Both the position numbers and the translations under genes were made by a program. Positions 47,269-56,828 of a DNA stretch of 64,000 nucleotides are shown here, piece after piece. The notes below the pieces were generated by a model. The model was given only the letters and a program-made list of their open reading frames with translations. It was not told the DNA's origin and did no database searches. Source of the stretch: Thermaerobacter sp. FW80. GTDB taxonomy: Bacteria > Bacillota > Sulfobacillia > Thermaerobacterales > Thermaerobacteraceae. Position 1 is the first letter of the stretch, and each line of letters starts with the position of its first letter. Location of the stretch: assembly GCF_004634385.1 (NCBI RefSeq), contig NZ_CP037895.1, forward strand, positions 2,889,027-2,953,026. Reading direction: 5' to 3'.

Positions 47269-49962
47269 ATGCACAGCGCACCATTCGATCACCATCAGGC
47301 GGGAACGGCGCCGACTCGCAGCATGGCTGGCAGCCTCGGAAACACGCCCGGCAGTTCCGGCGGCCCGGCCGGCGCCACCCCAAGCCCCGCCCACGGCCCC
47401 AGCCATGGCCCCGCCCTGAGCAGCACCACGCAACCCGCCAGCCTCTCCCACCGTCCCCCCGCCGAGCCCTTCCACCAGCGAGCCGCCGCGGCCCTGCGGG
47501 ACGACTTCCTCCGCGTCGCCGTCCCCCGCGCCACCTACCGCCAGCACTACGGCCGCGAGCAGGCGCTGGCCCAGTTGGGCGATCCCCTCAAGTGGCGGGA
47601 GCGGGCCCGGACCATCCGCGCCCGCACCATCGCCCAGCTCGACCGGTACCTGGACCAGGCCATCGCCGCGGTCCAGGCCCGGGGCGGCCACGTCCACCGG
47701 GCGGCGACGGCGGGTGAGGCGGTAGAGGCGATCCTGGGTATCATCCACCGGGCCGGCGCCCGCCGGGTCGTCAAGTCGAAATCGATGGTGACGGAAGAGA
47801 TCCATCTGAACCCCCACCTGGAGGCGGCGGGCATCGAGGTGGTGGAGACCGACCTGGGGGAGTACATCATCCAGCTGGCCGGTCACCGGCCCTCCCACAT
47901 CGTGGCGCCGGCCGTGCACCTGTCCCAGCAGCAGATCCGGGAGATCTTCAGCCGCGAGGCGGGCCGCCCCCTCCCCGACGACGCCGTCGCCCTGGCCGCC
48001 TTCGCCCGCCAGCAGCTGCGCCAGAAGTTCCTCCGCGCCGACGTCGGCATCTCCGGGGTCAACTTCCTGGTGGCGGAGTCGGGCACCGTTGTGCTGGTGA
48101 CCAACGAGGGCAACGGCCGCATGGTCACCTCCCTGCCCCGGATCCACATCGCCGTCATGGGCATGGAGCGGGTCGTGCCCACCTGGGCCGACCTGGCCGT
48201 GCTCCTGGAGGTCCTGGCCCGCAGCGCCACCGGCCAGAAGATCACCGTCTACACCACCTTCGTGGGCGGGCCGCGGCGTCCCGGCGAGGCCGACGGACCC
48301 GAGGAGTTCCACCTGGTCATCGTCGACAACGGGCGGTCGAACCTGCTGGGCACCCGCTTCCAGGAGGCCCTGCACTGCATCCGCTGCGGCGCCTGCCTGA
48401 ACGCCTGCCCCGTGTACCGGCAGATCGGGGGCCATCCCTACGGGGGCGTCTACAGCGGGCCGATCGGGGCGGTGATCACGCCGCTGCTGGGCGGCCTGGA
48501 CGGCTGGGACGACCTGCCCTATGCCTCCAGCCTCTGCGGCGCCTGCCACGAGGCCTGCCCGGTGATGATCCCCCTGCACGATCTTCTGGTCGACCTGCGG
48601 GAAGAGGTGGTGAACCGGGGGCGGTCCGGTCAGGCGCCCACCGGCAACGACGACGCCACAGCGGCGGGCACGAAGGGCCTCCACGACCACGCGGAGCGAT
48701 GGGCCTTCCGCCTGTGGCGGTGGGTCTTTTCTGACCCGCGGCGGTACCGGCTGGCGGCCCGGTTGGCCGCGTGGGTGCAGGTGCCGTGGCTCGATGCGGA
48801 ATCCCACACCAGGGACGAACCGGCGGCCGGGCTAATGGTCGGGGCCGTCCTCCGCGGCGAGCCGGGCCCCCTGGGTGCCTGGACGGCCTCCCGCGACTTC
48901 CCGGCCGTCGCCTCCCGGCCCTTCCATGCTCGCTGGGCCGCCCTAGCCCGGGAGGTGGATCCCGGCCCCGCAGGGTCCCAGGACGCCGAGCCCGGGGGCA
49001 ACCGCGGTCCATCCCTCACGCCCGCCTCCGCCGAAGCCGGCCCACCGGCCAGGGACGCAGCTGCGATCCAGCCGCAGCCCGCGCCGACGACCCGGTCCCA
49101 AGGTACGGCCGAGGCGCCGTCGCACCCCCGCTCCGGAGCCCGGTTCGACGACGGGTCCCGGCCTGAGAACGGATCCGGGAAGGGATCCGAGGCCGGGTCC
49201 GAGCCCCGGACCCCGGGCCGGGCGATGGCTCGGTGCCTGGCGCCCGCTGCACCTGCCTCCACCCCCTTCCCCGTGGTGGCGTCCGGTCCCACCGCCGGCT
49301 TGCCGCGGGCGGACCACCCGGGCCCCGACCCCTCCGGCTGGCCCGAGCGCTTTGGCCGGGAGTTGGAGGCTGTCCACGGCACTTGGACCCGCGTCCACGG
49401 CGGAACGCCCGAAGCCGTTGCGGCGGCCTGCGCGGCCGCCTGTGCCGCATTCGTCCGGTCCCGCAGCCTGCGCCGGGTGGTGGCCTGGGACCCCGCCGCC
49501 CCGGACCTGCCGGAGGGCGCCGGGCCGGTCCTGGAAGGCGTGCTTCACGCCCTGGAAGAAGCCGGCTGCCAGATCGCCCGTTGGCGGGAAGACCGGCCGC
49601 GGCATGCTCCGTTGAGCCTGCGTGAGGCGGCGGCCACGGCGAATCTGGGCATCGTGGTGGCCCACTTCGCCGTCGCCGCCAGCGGCACCGTGGCGGTGGT
49701 GCACGGTCCGGGCCGGGGCCGGGCGGTGAGCCTGCTCCCTGAACACCTGCTGATCCTGGTGCCCGCGGCCGTCATGGTGCCCACTCTGGCCGAGGCCATC
49801 GCCGGCCTTATCGATCGATACGGAGTCGCCGACCCCACCACCGCCCCCCAGAACGTCACCTTCATCACAGGTCCCAGCAAGTCGTCGGACATCGAGCTGC
49901 ACCCGGTGGTGGGGGTCCACGGGCCGCGACACGTCCACGCCGTGATCTACGGAACGCAATGA
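47269..49962 (+). CDS. lutB-lutC: Fused LutB-LutC lactate oxidation protein
   Basis: ATG 47269 behind GGGGAGG; 897 residues. LutB part (about residues 60-540): LUD fold with KSKSMVTEEIHLNPHLEAAG, ESGTVVLVTNEGNGRM, then two 4Fe-4S sets CIRCGACLNACPVYRQIGG (near 370) and CGACHEACPVMIP (near 425). A low-complexity linker of about 150 residues follows. LutC part (about 690-897): LUD fold with ANLGIVVAHFAVAASGTVAV, PEHLLILVPAAVMVPTLAEA and TGPSKSSDIELHPVVGVHGP. Both are normally separate subunits working with LutA. The reading frame is intact through the linker. Confidence 0.9.
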   Translation: MHSAPFDHHQAGTAPTRSMAGSLGNTPGSSGGPAGATPSPAHGPSHGPALSSTTQPASLSHRPPAEPFHQRAAAALRDDFLRVAVPRATYRQHYGREQALAQLGDPLKWRERARTIRARTIAQLDRYLDQAIAAVQARGGHVHRAATAGEAVEAILGIIHRAGARRVVKSKSMVTEEIHLNPHLEAAGIEVVETDLGEYIIQLAGHRPSHIVAPAVHLSQQQIREIFSREAGRPLPDDAVALAAFARQQLRQKFLRADVGISGVNFLVAESGTVVLVTNEGNGRMVTSLPRIHIAVMGMERVVPTWADLAVLLEVLARSATGQKITVYTTFVGGPRRPGEADGPEEFHLVIVDNGRSNLLGTRFQEALHCIRCGACLNACPVYRQIGGHPYGGVYSGPIGAVITPLLGGLDGWDDLPYASSLCGACHEACPVMIPLHDLLVDLREEVVNRGRSGQAPTGNDDATAAGTKGLHDHAERWAFRLWRWVFSDPRRYRLAARLAAWVQVPWLDAESHTRDEPAAGLMVGAVLRGEPGPLGAWTASRDFPAVASRPFHARWAALAREVDPGPAGSQDAEPGGNRGPSLTPASAEAGPPARDAAAIQPQPAPTTRSQGTAEAPSHPRSGARFDDGSRPENGSGKGSEAGSEPRTPGRAMARCLAPAAPASTPFPVVASGPTAGLPRADHPGPDPSGWPERFGRELEAVHGTWTRVHGGTPEAVAAACAAACAAFVRSRSLRRVVAWDPAAPDLPEGAGPVLEGVLHALEEAGCQIARWREDRPRHAPLSLREAAATANLGIVVAHFAVAASGTVAVVHGPGRGRAVSLLPEHLLILVPAAVMVPTLAEAIAGLIDRYGVADPTTAPQNVTFITGPSKSSDIELHPVVGVHGPRHVHAVIYGTQ

Positions 49963-49994
49963 TCTCTTGTGCATGACGGTAAGGATGACGAAAG

Positions 49995-50160
49995 TTGTAC
50001 CGGGAGTTGTTGACGAATAAGGCCTTCTTGCTATTGTTTTTGGGCCGCTTGATCACCAATGCTGGCGACAGCGTCTACCTGGTGGCAACGCTGTGGTACC
50101 TGAGCCAGTCTGATGCTTCCGGTGTGGTGGCCGGACTGGCGGGATTTCTGATCACGGTGC
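49995..50160 (+). pseudogene. MFS transporter, N-terminal stub cut by an IS
   Basis: TTG start; MYRELLTNKAFLLLFLGRLI then TNAGDSVYLVATLWYL, the typical first helix of EntS/MFS_3 type exporters. The homology stops near 50160 at the boundary of the IS1182-type remnant and no matching C-terminal part is in the window. Confidence 0.75.
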
Positions 50161-51175
50161 CACAAGAGCCTGTTGCACCGACCCTGAGAGATCGGGCCTA
50201 GTGGGAACGTACCGGGTCGATTCGCTCATGTCACATGGGCTGACGGTCAGGACTGTGTAGGCCGGCGGCCCGATCGTGACCCTTCTACGCCAAGCCCGCC
50301 TCCGTACATCCAAAGGGCAAGGTGGCGGATCGCTCCCTGACCCTCCGCCAGAGCTTCAGCAAGTTGTGGGTCAGGCAGAGCAGCTTCCACTCGCTGTCAC
50401 ACGCCGCCAGACCCCGACGGAGGAACCGGTCGGCGCCTCGCACGGTCTTGATCTGCCCGAACACCGGCTCCACGGTCTGGCTGCGCTTGGCGTAGATCGC
50501 CTGCCCTCGCCGGGTCCGCAGCTTGCGTTCCATCCGCTCCCGCAGGCTCAGCCCCTTGGGGATCCGGCCTCGCGGAGGGGGTGCATCCTTCACCGCCTGA
50601 CGATGCTTCCACTCCTTGCTCGTCGCCAGGAACAGCTCCGGCCCCTCGGCCGGCGCCTGCTTCACGTTCGCCTCGCTCCAGTACCCCGCGTCGGCCACCA
50701 CGGCGCGGATGGGCTTGTTGACGCCCGCAGCCCGCAGGTTGGCTTGCGCCTGCTGGAGCATCGGGTGCAGTTGGCCCACGTCGTTGGCGTCCTGCGTCAC
50801 CGCCGCGGCCACGATGAGTTGGTCCTCCGTGACCACCGCCTGGGCGTTGTACCCTTGCCCAAAGCCCTGCCGGGTCTTCATGATCCGGCTGTCCGGGTCC
50901 GTGACGTTCGCCTTCGCCGCCGGATCCACCGAGGCATCCGGCGCCTTCGGCTTGCGCCCCCGCCGCTTCTTGCCGGTCGCCTGCTCCTGCGCCTTCCGCT
51001 CCTCGATGCGGGCCTGCTGCCGGGCCGCTTCCCGGGCCGCCTCGTCCTCCAGCCGCCGCTTGCATGCCTTCAGCCGCTCCAGCCGGCTCTGGCGGGAGCG
51101 CAGTTCCTCCGGCAACTCATCCCCACGGCGCCCGGGGCCGTAACCTCTGAATCCGATGCCGGGGTGGTCAACAAT
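50161..51175 (-). mobile_element. IS1182-family remnant, transposase lacking its N-terminus
   Basis: The minus frame 50285-51226 covers the C-terminal about 270 residues: DELPEELRSRQSRLERLK, the charged linker KKRRGRKPKAP, DPDSRIMKTRQGFGQGYNAQAVV, ADAGYWSEANV with a catalytic Asp, and EPVFGQIKTVRGADRFLRRG with the catalytic Glu. The first about 200 residues are missing, and the first about 30 codons of the present frame are not transposase sequence. The 5' end abuts the IS110-type remnant. Not the same element as the tandem copies at 56.8 kb. Confidence 0.8.
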
Positions 51176-51222
51176 TAGGTTGTCACGGTGGTCACCTGTG
51201 TTCGAAGTCAAGCCCCCAGCGA

Positions 51223-52204
51223 TCAAGCGACTTTTCGCCGACGGTGGGTCTTGATGTCCTCAGGCCAAAGGGCCTTGGTCACCGCATCCCAATCAACAGC
51301 AGCCTGCGCTACATTCAGCAGGCGGCGTTGCTTCCGCTGCACGAGCAACGGCTTGGCCGCCCGGTAGGGCTGGCCCGTAAGGAGCATGCGCCAGGCGACG
51401 ATGAGGAGCTTGCGGGCCAAGGCCACGACGGCCTTGTGATGCCCGATTTGCCGCTGCTTCCGGTGGAAGAACGCCCCCAAGGGGCCCTGATCGTGACGCG
51501 CCACCGCGAGAGCGGCCTCGACGAGGGCGGTGCGCAAAAGCTTGCATCCATTCCGGCTGATTCCGTCCCCGGTGGTCCTGCTCGCCGGACTGGTGGACGG
51601 ACGCGTTCAGGCCAGCGTACCGCGTCACTTGCTTCGCCGTTCGGAAGCGGAGAGGATCCCCCAGGTACGCCCAGATGGTGGCCGCGGTGAGGAGCCCCAC
51701 CCCCGTGATCGTCAGCAAGAGCTGAACGGCCGGCTGGTCGGCCACCTGTCGCGCGATCTCCGCTTCAATGGCCTGAATTTCGATCTCCACGGTCTCCAAC
51801 TGTCGAAGGGCGCTGAGGAGGATGACGCGTTCCGCCTGCGGCAGCCGGTTTACCTCGTCCCGATCCAGCCACTGCCGGGGGTCCACCTTCCGGGGAACGG
51901 GGAGCCCGTGTCGCTGGAACACGGACTTGGCCTGGGTCAGGTACCGCCGCCGGTTCCGGACCAACCGGTCCCGGTATTGCAAAAGGCACCGGACGTCGCG
52001 GACCTCCCGCGGTGGCACCCACACGGCCGGCACCATCCCCAGGGCCAGCATCTTGGCCAGCCGTTCGGCATCCCCGCGATCCATGTGCCGGCCTGCTCCC
52101 AAGCGCTTCAGCTCCAGGGGGTTGGCCAGCAGGACCTTACCGGCGTACGACGAAAGCAAGTCGTACACGCGGAGAACTCCCCTGAGTCCTGGGGTTAGGC
52201 CCAT
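51223..52204 (-). pseudogene. IS110-family transposase remnant, truncated and frameshifted
   Basis: The frame from 52204 starts within the DEDD domain (VYDLLSSYAGKVLLANPLEL, DRGDAERLAKMLALGMVPAVW) and runs to the Transposase_20 region (LLLTITGVGLLTAATIWAYLG, YAGLNASVHQSGEQDHRG). The frame then breaks near 51570; a one-base shift continues ISRNGCKLLRTALVEAAL and ends at 51223. The first about 60-70 residues, with the first catalytic Asp and Glu, are missing. Cannot transpose. Confidence 0.85.
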
Positions 52205-52572
52205 TTGCCTTCCCCGGTCAAACCCACGTGAGGGGGCGCGTGTCCGCTCCAGAACTGCGGGAATTGGCCCAAGCCCGTAAGGGTATTAAGCCGCTTTTGA
52301 CCATGGCCGCGGCCAAAACATGCTGGAGCGTTCCAGGACACCGCAGGGGGGTGGTACGCAAACCGGGGGAGACGCGTGACGAATGAACTGCGGTGCAATC
52401 ACGAGGCATTGGACATAGCTACGAACGGGGAAGGCACATAACAAATCTCCCCTGGATAGCTACGCAAGGCAGTGGGTACCTACCGAAACAAGGCAAAGCG
52501 GCGGTTTACGTCCGAATGAAACATGCTACCACTCGCCTGAGGGACTCGACCATGTATAGGGAGGGGTTGCGA
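52205..52572. other. Region upstream of the secreted-protein gene
   Basis: The first about 180 bases are probably IS-derived. From about 52380 GC falls sharply and the leader of the next gene begins. Possible promoter TTTACG (52504) with a weak -10 about 20 bases on. No gene seen. Confidence 0.4.
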
Positions 52573-52965
52573 GTGCGTAACGCAGCGACGAGCTGGGGCA
52601 TCATCGCACTCGCAGCGCTCCTTGTAGCTCTTTTAGGCGCTACGGCCCTTGCCCACGGTAACGACGTGTATTATAGCGTTGTGGTACCTAAACTCGCTGG
52701 CGACACATACAACGCAGCCCGGCCTGCTTCGGGGGGCCAACAGATAAACCATACTGATAGCGTTGGTGGAGGCTATGCTGGTGACGTGTGGGCCTATGTT
52801 GCTAACTATGCCGGACAGGCCATTACTGGAGACCAGCCACTGTATCCCGGACGGGACAACGTCTTCGTTAGTAACGTGTCTGCAGGTCAATCGATCCGGT
52901 TGGGATTCACCACCGAGTGGTGGGTCCCGGTGAATGTTTCAGTCACTGGTCGGTGGCATCCGTGA
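52573..52965 (+). CDS. Small secreted protein, possible exported peptide of the ABC cluster
   Basis: GTG 52573 chosen because GGGAGGGG lies six bases upstream and the next residues form a signal peptide (NAATSWGIIALAALLVALLG, cleavage likely after TALA). 130 residues; mature part about 103 residues, no Cys, rich in Gly, Val, Tyr and Trp, ending GRWHP. The tail GQSIRLGFTTEWWVPVNVSV suggests a beta-strand pair. Family not recognised; the layout recalls small secreted proteins of the DUF2712 kind that sit beside peptide-export ABC genes, to be tested. Separated from the permease by a stem-loop, as structural genes of bacteriocin operons often are. Low GC compared with the chromosome. Confidence 0.55.
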   Translation: MRNAATSWGIIALAALLVALLGATALAHGNDVYYSVVVPKLAGDTYNAARPASGGQQINHTDSVGGGYAGDVWAYVANYAGQAITGDQPLYPGRDNVFVSNVSAGQSIRLGFTTEWWVPVNVSVTGRWHP

Positions 52966-52995
52966 CGCATAGTTAGCGCCGTAGACAGGCACAAG

Positions 52996-53020
52996 GGTGG
53001 CGACCCTTTGTGTCGCCACC
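52996..53020 (+). terminator. Stem-loop between secreted-protein gene and ABC genes
   Basis: GGTGGCGAC (52996-53004) pairs perfectly with GTCGCCACC (53012-53020). No T-tract; likely a partial terminator or processing site that sets a higher level of the first gene. Confidence 0.65.
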
Positions 53021-53057
53021 GTTGTGCTACTCCGTCTCGCTTTCACAACCGAAGACT

Positions 53058-53927
53058 TTGGGGGTACGCCAGTTGCTACTCCGGTCGGAATGGATTCGTG
53101 TACTAAAACGCTGGCAAACTGCACTCGCTGTAGCTCTAATAGTCGTGTCCCTTCTGGCGGGCTATCTAGACCACCAAAGCGGACGCTACTTCAGCCCGAT
53201 GGATACGCTAAGTGCATACGTCGCCTTTCTTGTGGCCATTGGAGGCGGCCCCGTGTCTCTGTGGCCGGGTGTCGTGGCTCTAATCGGCCCACTCATTCTG
53301 GGTGATACCCTTGCCTGGGACCGGCGTACCGGCATGATACGACTTATGGTATCGCGTGTGGGTCGCAGGCGCTACATTACGGGGAAATTGTTGGCCGTAA
53401 ACCTGTATACGGCTATCATTGTATTGTCAGCATTGTGCGTGTCGCTTGCTGTGGCCTTCGCATGGTTGCCAAGTCAACTACCACCCTGGCGTGAAGTCGA
53501 CGGGCAGCTCACGATTTATGATCCAAGGGCCACTTATGCTGTTGTCGAACCGTTTCCGACTTACCTTCATGATCTATTCTTCACCAATCCTATAGTATAC
53601 CTTACAATCCTGGTCCTAATCCTAGTGCTGCCACCCCTCGCGTGGGCAAACCTTTCGCTACTCCTATCAATTTGGACGGAAAACATTTATCTAGTACTCG
53701 CAGCACCGTGGCTTATTTGTATGGCGTTGAGTTTTATTTTGGGACAGCCATTCATTGGGGGCTGGCACTATTCGCCTTTGGTATTGTCAGGGCCGTTTGT
53801 CCAAATTGGCGAACCGCGATTGCCGGACTGGGCTATCCCTATGCTGTGGTGCGCTGTAATTGCCATCACGATAGCCGGTACGTATTTCGGGTTCTTGCAT
53901 ACAAAGGGTGGGGATATCATTGACTAA
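53058..53927 (+). CDS. ABC-2 type permease (first of cluster)
   Basis: Start uncertain; TTG 53058 used because the upstream GTG (53010) lies inside the stem-loop. 289 residues. An N-terminal amphipathic segment (LLLRSEWIRVLKRW) and six TM helices typical of ABC-2/BcrB-like export permeases; loop TLAWDRRTGMIRLMVSRVGRRRYITGK (residues about 75-101) matches the family's cytoplasmic coupling region. Intact. Stop overlaps the ATPase start. Confidence 0.75.
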   Translation: MGVRQLLLRSEWIRVLKRWQTALAVALIVVSLLAGYLDHQSGRYFSPMDTLSAYVAFLVAIGGGPVSLWPGVVALIGPLILGDTLAWDRRTGMIRLMVSRVGRRRYITGKLLAVNLYTAIIVLSALCVSLAVAFAWLPSQLPPWREVDGQLTIYDPRATYAVVEPFPTYLHDLFFTNPIVYLTILVLILVLPPLAWANLSLLLSIWTENIYLVLAAPWLICMALSFILGQPFIGGWHYSPLVLSGPFVQIGEPRLPDWAIPMLWCAVIAITIAGTYFGFLHTKGGDIID

Positions 53928-54588
53928 GAATGGGGGACAAGGCGTAGCTATTCGGCTCACTGAGGTACATAAGGCAATTGAGGGACGACCGATCTTAAAA
54001 GGTGTAAACCTTGAGGTGTCGTATGGGGAGATTGTTGCTATTATCGGGCCTAATGGGTCAGGCAAATCGTTGTTGTTGCGGATCGTTAGCGGCTTGGCAT
54101 ACGCTGATGAGGGCGAAGTGGTCACAGGTGGCCAGGTGATTAAGGCGGGTCTGCTTGGGCCGCTTCCGGAAGTTGGACTCATGATAGAGGCGCCGGGGTT
54201 CTTACCGTACTTGTCGGGAAGGGACAACTTACGCTTACTGGCGACATTACGCGGACGGGTGGGCGAGGCGGCCATTGAAGCCGCCATGCGCGCAGTGGGG
54301 CTAGATCCGCGCGACCGCCGGCCGGTCAGGGCTTATTCAATGGGCATGCGGCAACGTCTCGGCATCGCCCAGGCCATTATGGAAGAGCCAAAGATCTTGT
54401 TGTTGGATGAACCAACGAACGGGCTTGATCCAGAATTTACAGAGGAGTTCTTAGAGATGCTTCGCCAAAGGCGCGAGTACGGTGTGGCAATTCTCTTGAC
54501 TTCGCACGAACTGCATGAGGTGGCGGCAATCGCATCGCGGACTCTAAGACTAGTGGATGGCCGGCTAGCGGATGGGGGTCTGAAGTGA
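53920..54588 (+). CDS. ABC transporter ATPase, BcrA/LanF-like
   Basis: TTG 53920 overlaps the permease stop; ATG 53908 is possible. About 222 residues. Walker A IGPNGSGKSLLLRI (near residue 44), Q-loop region LPEVGLMIEAPGFLPYLSGRDNL, signature YSMGMRQRLGIAQA, Walker B KILLLDEPTNGLDPEF, H-loop LTSHELHE. Such single-ATPase exporters move antimicrobial peptides or provide self-immunity. All motifs are intact. Confidence 0.9.
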   Translation: MTKNGGQGVAIRLTEVHKAIEGRPILKGVNLEVSYGEIVAIIGPNGSGKSLLLRIVSGLAYADEGEVVTGGQVIKAGLLGPLPEVGLMIEAPGFLPYLSGRDNLRLLATLRGRVGEAAIEAAMRAVGLDPRDRRPVRAYSMGMRQRLGIAQAIMEEPKILLLDEPTNGLDPEFTEEFLEMLRQRREYGVAILLTSHELHEVAAIASRTLRLVDGRLADGGLK

Positions 54589-55435
54589 GGTCGCTGGAGT
54601 GGGCTTTAGCTGCGGGGCGTACCGTGTGGCGTGCAATTGACCACAATAGTGTGGTGCTAGCGTCCGATAAGCGCTGGCGGTTGATGCCGGCCGGTGCATT
54701 GGTCGTAAGCGTGCTGGTTGTGTTCGACTTTGTTAACAGCAAATGGGGGATTGGAGAGGCGAACCAGTGGGATCTGATGCTTGCGGTCTTCAATGATCCA
54801 TTCAAGGCCATGGTTCTATTGCCGGTGGGCTTTTTTGCGCTAGTTGCTGACGCGATTACACGAGACTGGCATGGCTGGGGCTATCTAAGCTGGAGTCGAT
54901 ATAAGTATCGGTTGGTATGGTGGGTGGGCAAGCTTGGTGGTATAGCGCTTGCCGTGTTGATGTATCTCAGCATCTTAGTCATTATAGTCCTTATTACCAG
55001 TGCTGTCGCAGCAACAGTGGAAGTGTCGTGGAGTACTCTCGTACATGTGTCAGAGTGGACGTATCCTGGGGTCTTGCGGTAGACCAGTTAGACATACCAC
55101 CAGGATTGATAATGCTGGAAATGTTGGGATTAATGAGCGTGGGGTTGATAAGTCTTGGTACAGTTGTGGCGGTTATTGCGTTCTGGGCACGGCAGCCTGT
55201 GATTGCGTGGATCTGCGGCGTTGTTATGGCTGGGACGTCGTATGGGGTGTGGCTGGCGTGGCCGTGGGCTGCGGTGTGGGCACCAACACTGCATTTGGCG
55301 TTGGGTGCCCATGCGGAGATTAGTAATAGGGTGCCAGGATTTTTCACGATTGGTACGTCGTTGCTGTTCTTCATGGGCTTGTGGTTACTGGCGGCTGTCC
55401 TCGGGTATGTGCGTGTTGTGCGACAGGACTTCTGA
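54585..55435 (+). CDS. ABC permease, frameshifted near 55075
   Basis: GTG 54585 overlaps the ATPase stop. The first frame gives 165 residues with three TM helices and stops at 55082; a one-base shift continues AVDQLDIPPGLIMLEMLGLM and three more TM helices to 55435. Together about 283 residues and six helices, the size of one ABC-2 permease. Either two half-proteins (the second from ATG 55112) or, more likely, one gene broken by an indel. Confidence 0.6.
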
Positions 55436-55454
55436 AGGAAGGGCAAGGTGGGCG

Positions 55455-56269
55455 GTGTTGAGTGCGTCTTTCTGGCGTGCAGTTTGGGTGGAGTGCCTTG
55501 TGCTTAGCCGGAGACGGACGTGGCTTGGCGTGCTTGCCGTGAATGTTGTTGTAGCCGTGGCCGGCATTTACAGTGACCTGTCAGCTTTGGGTATGGACGT
55601 CATCGAAATACCTTGGCGGCTTGCGGCACTCTCGTTGGCCGGACCTGGTCAGAATGCGCCAATGATTGTGGTGATCGGGTGGCTGATGATGCCAGCAAGT
55701 TTTCTCGTTGGTGCTGGGGAGCCTTTTTCAGCGTTAGCGAGAGCATGGATGCGGATGGCCTTGGTGCGAACGGGTAATCGTTGTGTCTTCTGGTTCGGAA
55801 GGTTGTTGGCACATTTCCTGGTGGGTGCGCTGTTCGTGGGTGCGGTATTTCTGATAAGGTGGGTCGTCGCCGGCATTGTTGTCTCTGCGACTTCTCCCTC
55901 GGTACCGGCAGGGATCAGTAACGCTGGATTGGAGAGCCACGCGGGGCTTGCCCTGGGTGCATGGATAGGGGCGAATGTCCTGGCCGCGGTTTGGTGGGTT
56001 ACGGGTGTACGGGCATGTCTGTCCGTCTACTGGGATCGGCCAGGCATTCCCACTGTCGTGACCCTTTCGCGGCGTACACGTTGACGGTCCTTGGTACCCG
56101 ACTGCCCGCTATCGTGAGGTATGGGCGGCCACTAGTCGGTGCCCGTCTCAATGCCAGCATGGACGGGCTGACACAGGCGGACTGGATCGGCCTGATCTTG
56201 CTTAGCGTTGTGTGGATTGGAAGCAGTGTAGGCCTGGGTTACAGTCGACTCCGAAAATGCGACCTGTAA
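55455..56269 (+). CDS. ABC permease (third), frameshifted near 56070
   Basis: GTG 55455 used (AAGGAAGGGCAAGG upstream). The first frame has five TM helices (for example TWLGVLAVNVVVAVAGIYS, MIVVIGWLMMPASFLVGA) and stops at 56084. A shifted frame supplies a last helix and ending WIGLILLSVVWIGSSVGL then GYSRLRKCDL, as expected for a permease C-terminus, to 56269. Probably a third broken gene of the export cluster. Confidence 0.55.
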
Positions 56270-56514
56270 CCCTAGGGTTAATGTGAGATTCAGCACAGTC
56301 GCCTGTTCCGACCGCCTGGTTCTACCTCCTCAAGGCCCCCCGTGTCGCTTGTGCCCAGAGTCACGGCCCAGCCGGGCGGGGGCCGGCCGAGCGCCGGGGG
56401 ACCGATCCGGCATGCGGACTGCCTTCCACGGGTAGGGGGAATGGATCGGCCCGGAAGGAAGGGCCCCTCAGCGGCTAAATAGTTGTTTCATCAAATGCAC
56501 ATTTTGTTGAATGC
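56270..56514. other. Junction between the cassette and IS21 remnant
   Basis: GC rises again within a few bases after 56300. No gene seen. Confidence 0.4.
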
Positions 56515-56828
56515 TGTCAACGCCGACCTAGAAGTGACCCACTTGGCGCCGGTTGGAAACTGACCCACCCCTTTGGGTCACTTACTCCGCAGAGCCGTCC
56601 TGTGCATCACCTCCCTTCGGGGTGGGGTCCCGCCGAACAGTCCTGCCTGCTTCTTCTCCCGAAGCCGGTAGCTCTCGCCCCGGATGTTGATGACGTGGCT
56701 GTGGTGAAGCAACCGGTCGAGGATGGCGGTGGCGATCACCGAATCACCCAACACTTCGCCCCACTCGGCAAAGCCCTTGTTACTGGTCAAGATGATGCTG
56801 CCCCGTTCATAACGGGCCGAGATCAGGC
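56515..56828 (-). mobile_element. IS21-family right end with istB C-terminal fragment
   Basis: TGTCAACGCCGACCTAGAAG at 56515 and the repeated ACTGACCCACC/AGTGACCCAC motifs are an IS21-type end. The minus frame 56578-56826 reads ARYERGSIILTSNKGFAEWG and HHSHVINIRGESYRLREKK, the C-terminus of the IstB helper ATPase. The rest of istB and all of istA are missing, cut at 56829 by the first tandem IS copy. Confidence 0.85.

Noticed and set aside
52205..52400. Possible IS110 bridge-RNA region beside the truncated transposase
   Set aside because: The 5' part of the element is missing and its ends cannot be defined, so no claim on a guide RNA can be supported.
54917..55111. Upstream start of the second overlapping frame in the ABC cassette (Cys/Ser-rich residues)
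   Set aside because: This part is the shadow of the first-frame TM helices; only the section after about 55080 looks like permease sequence.
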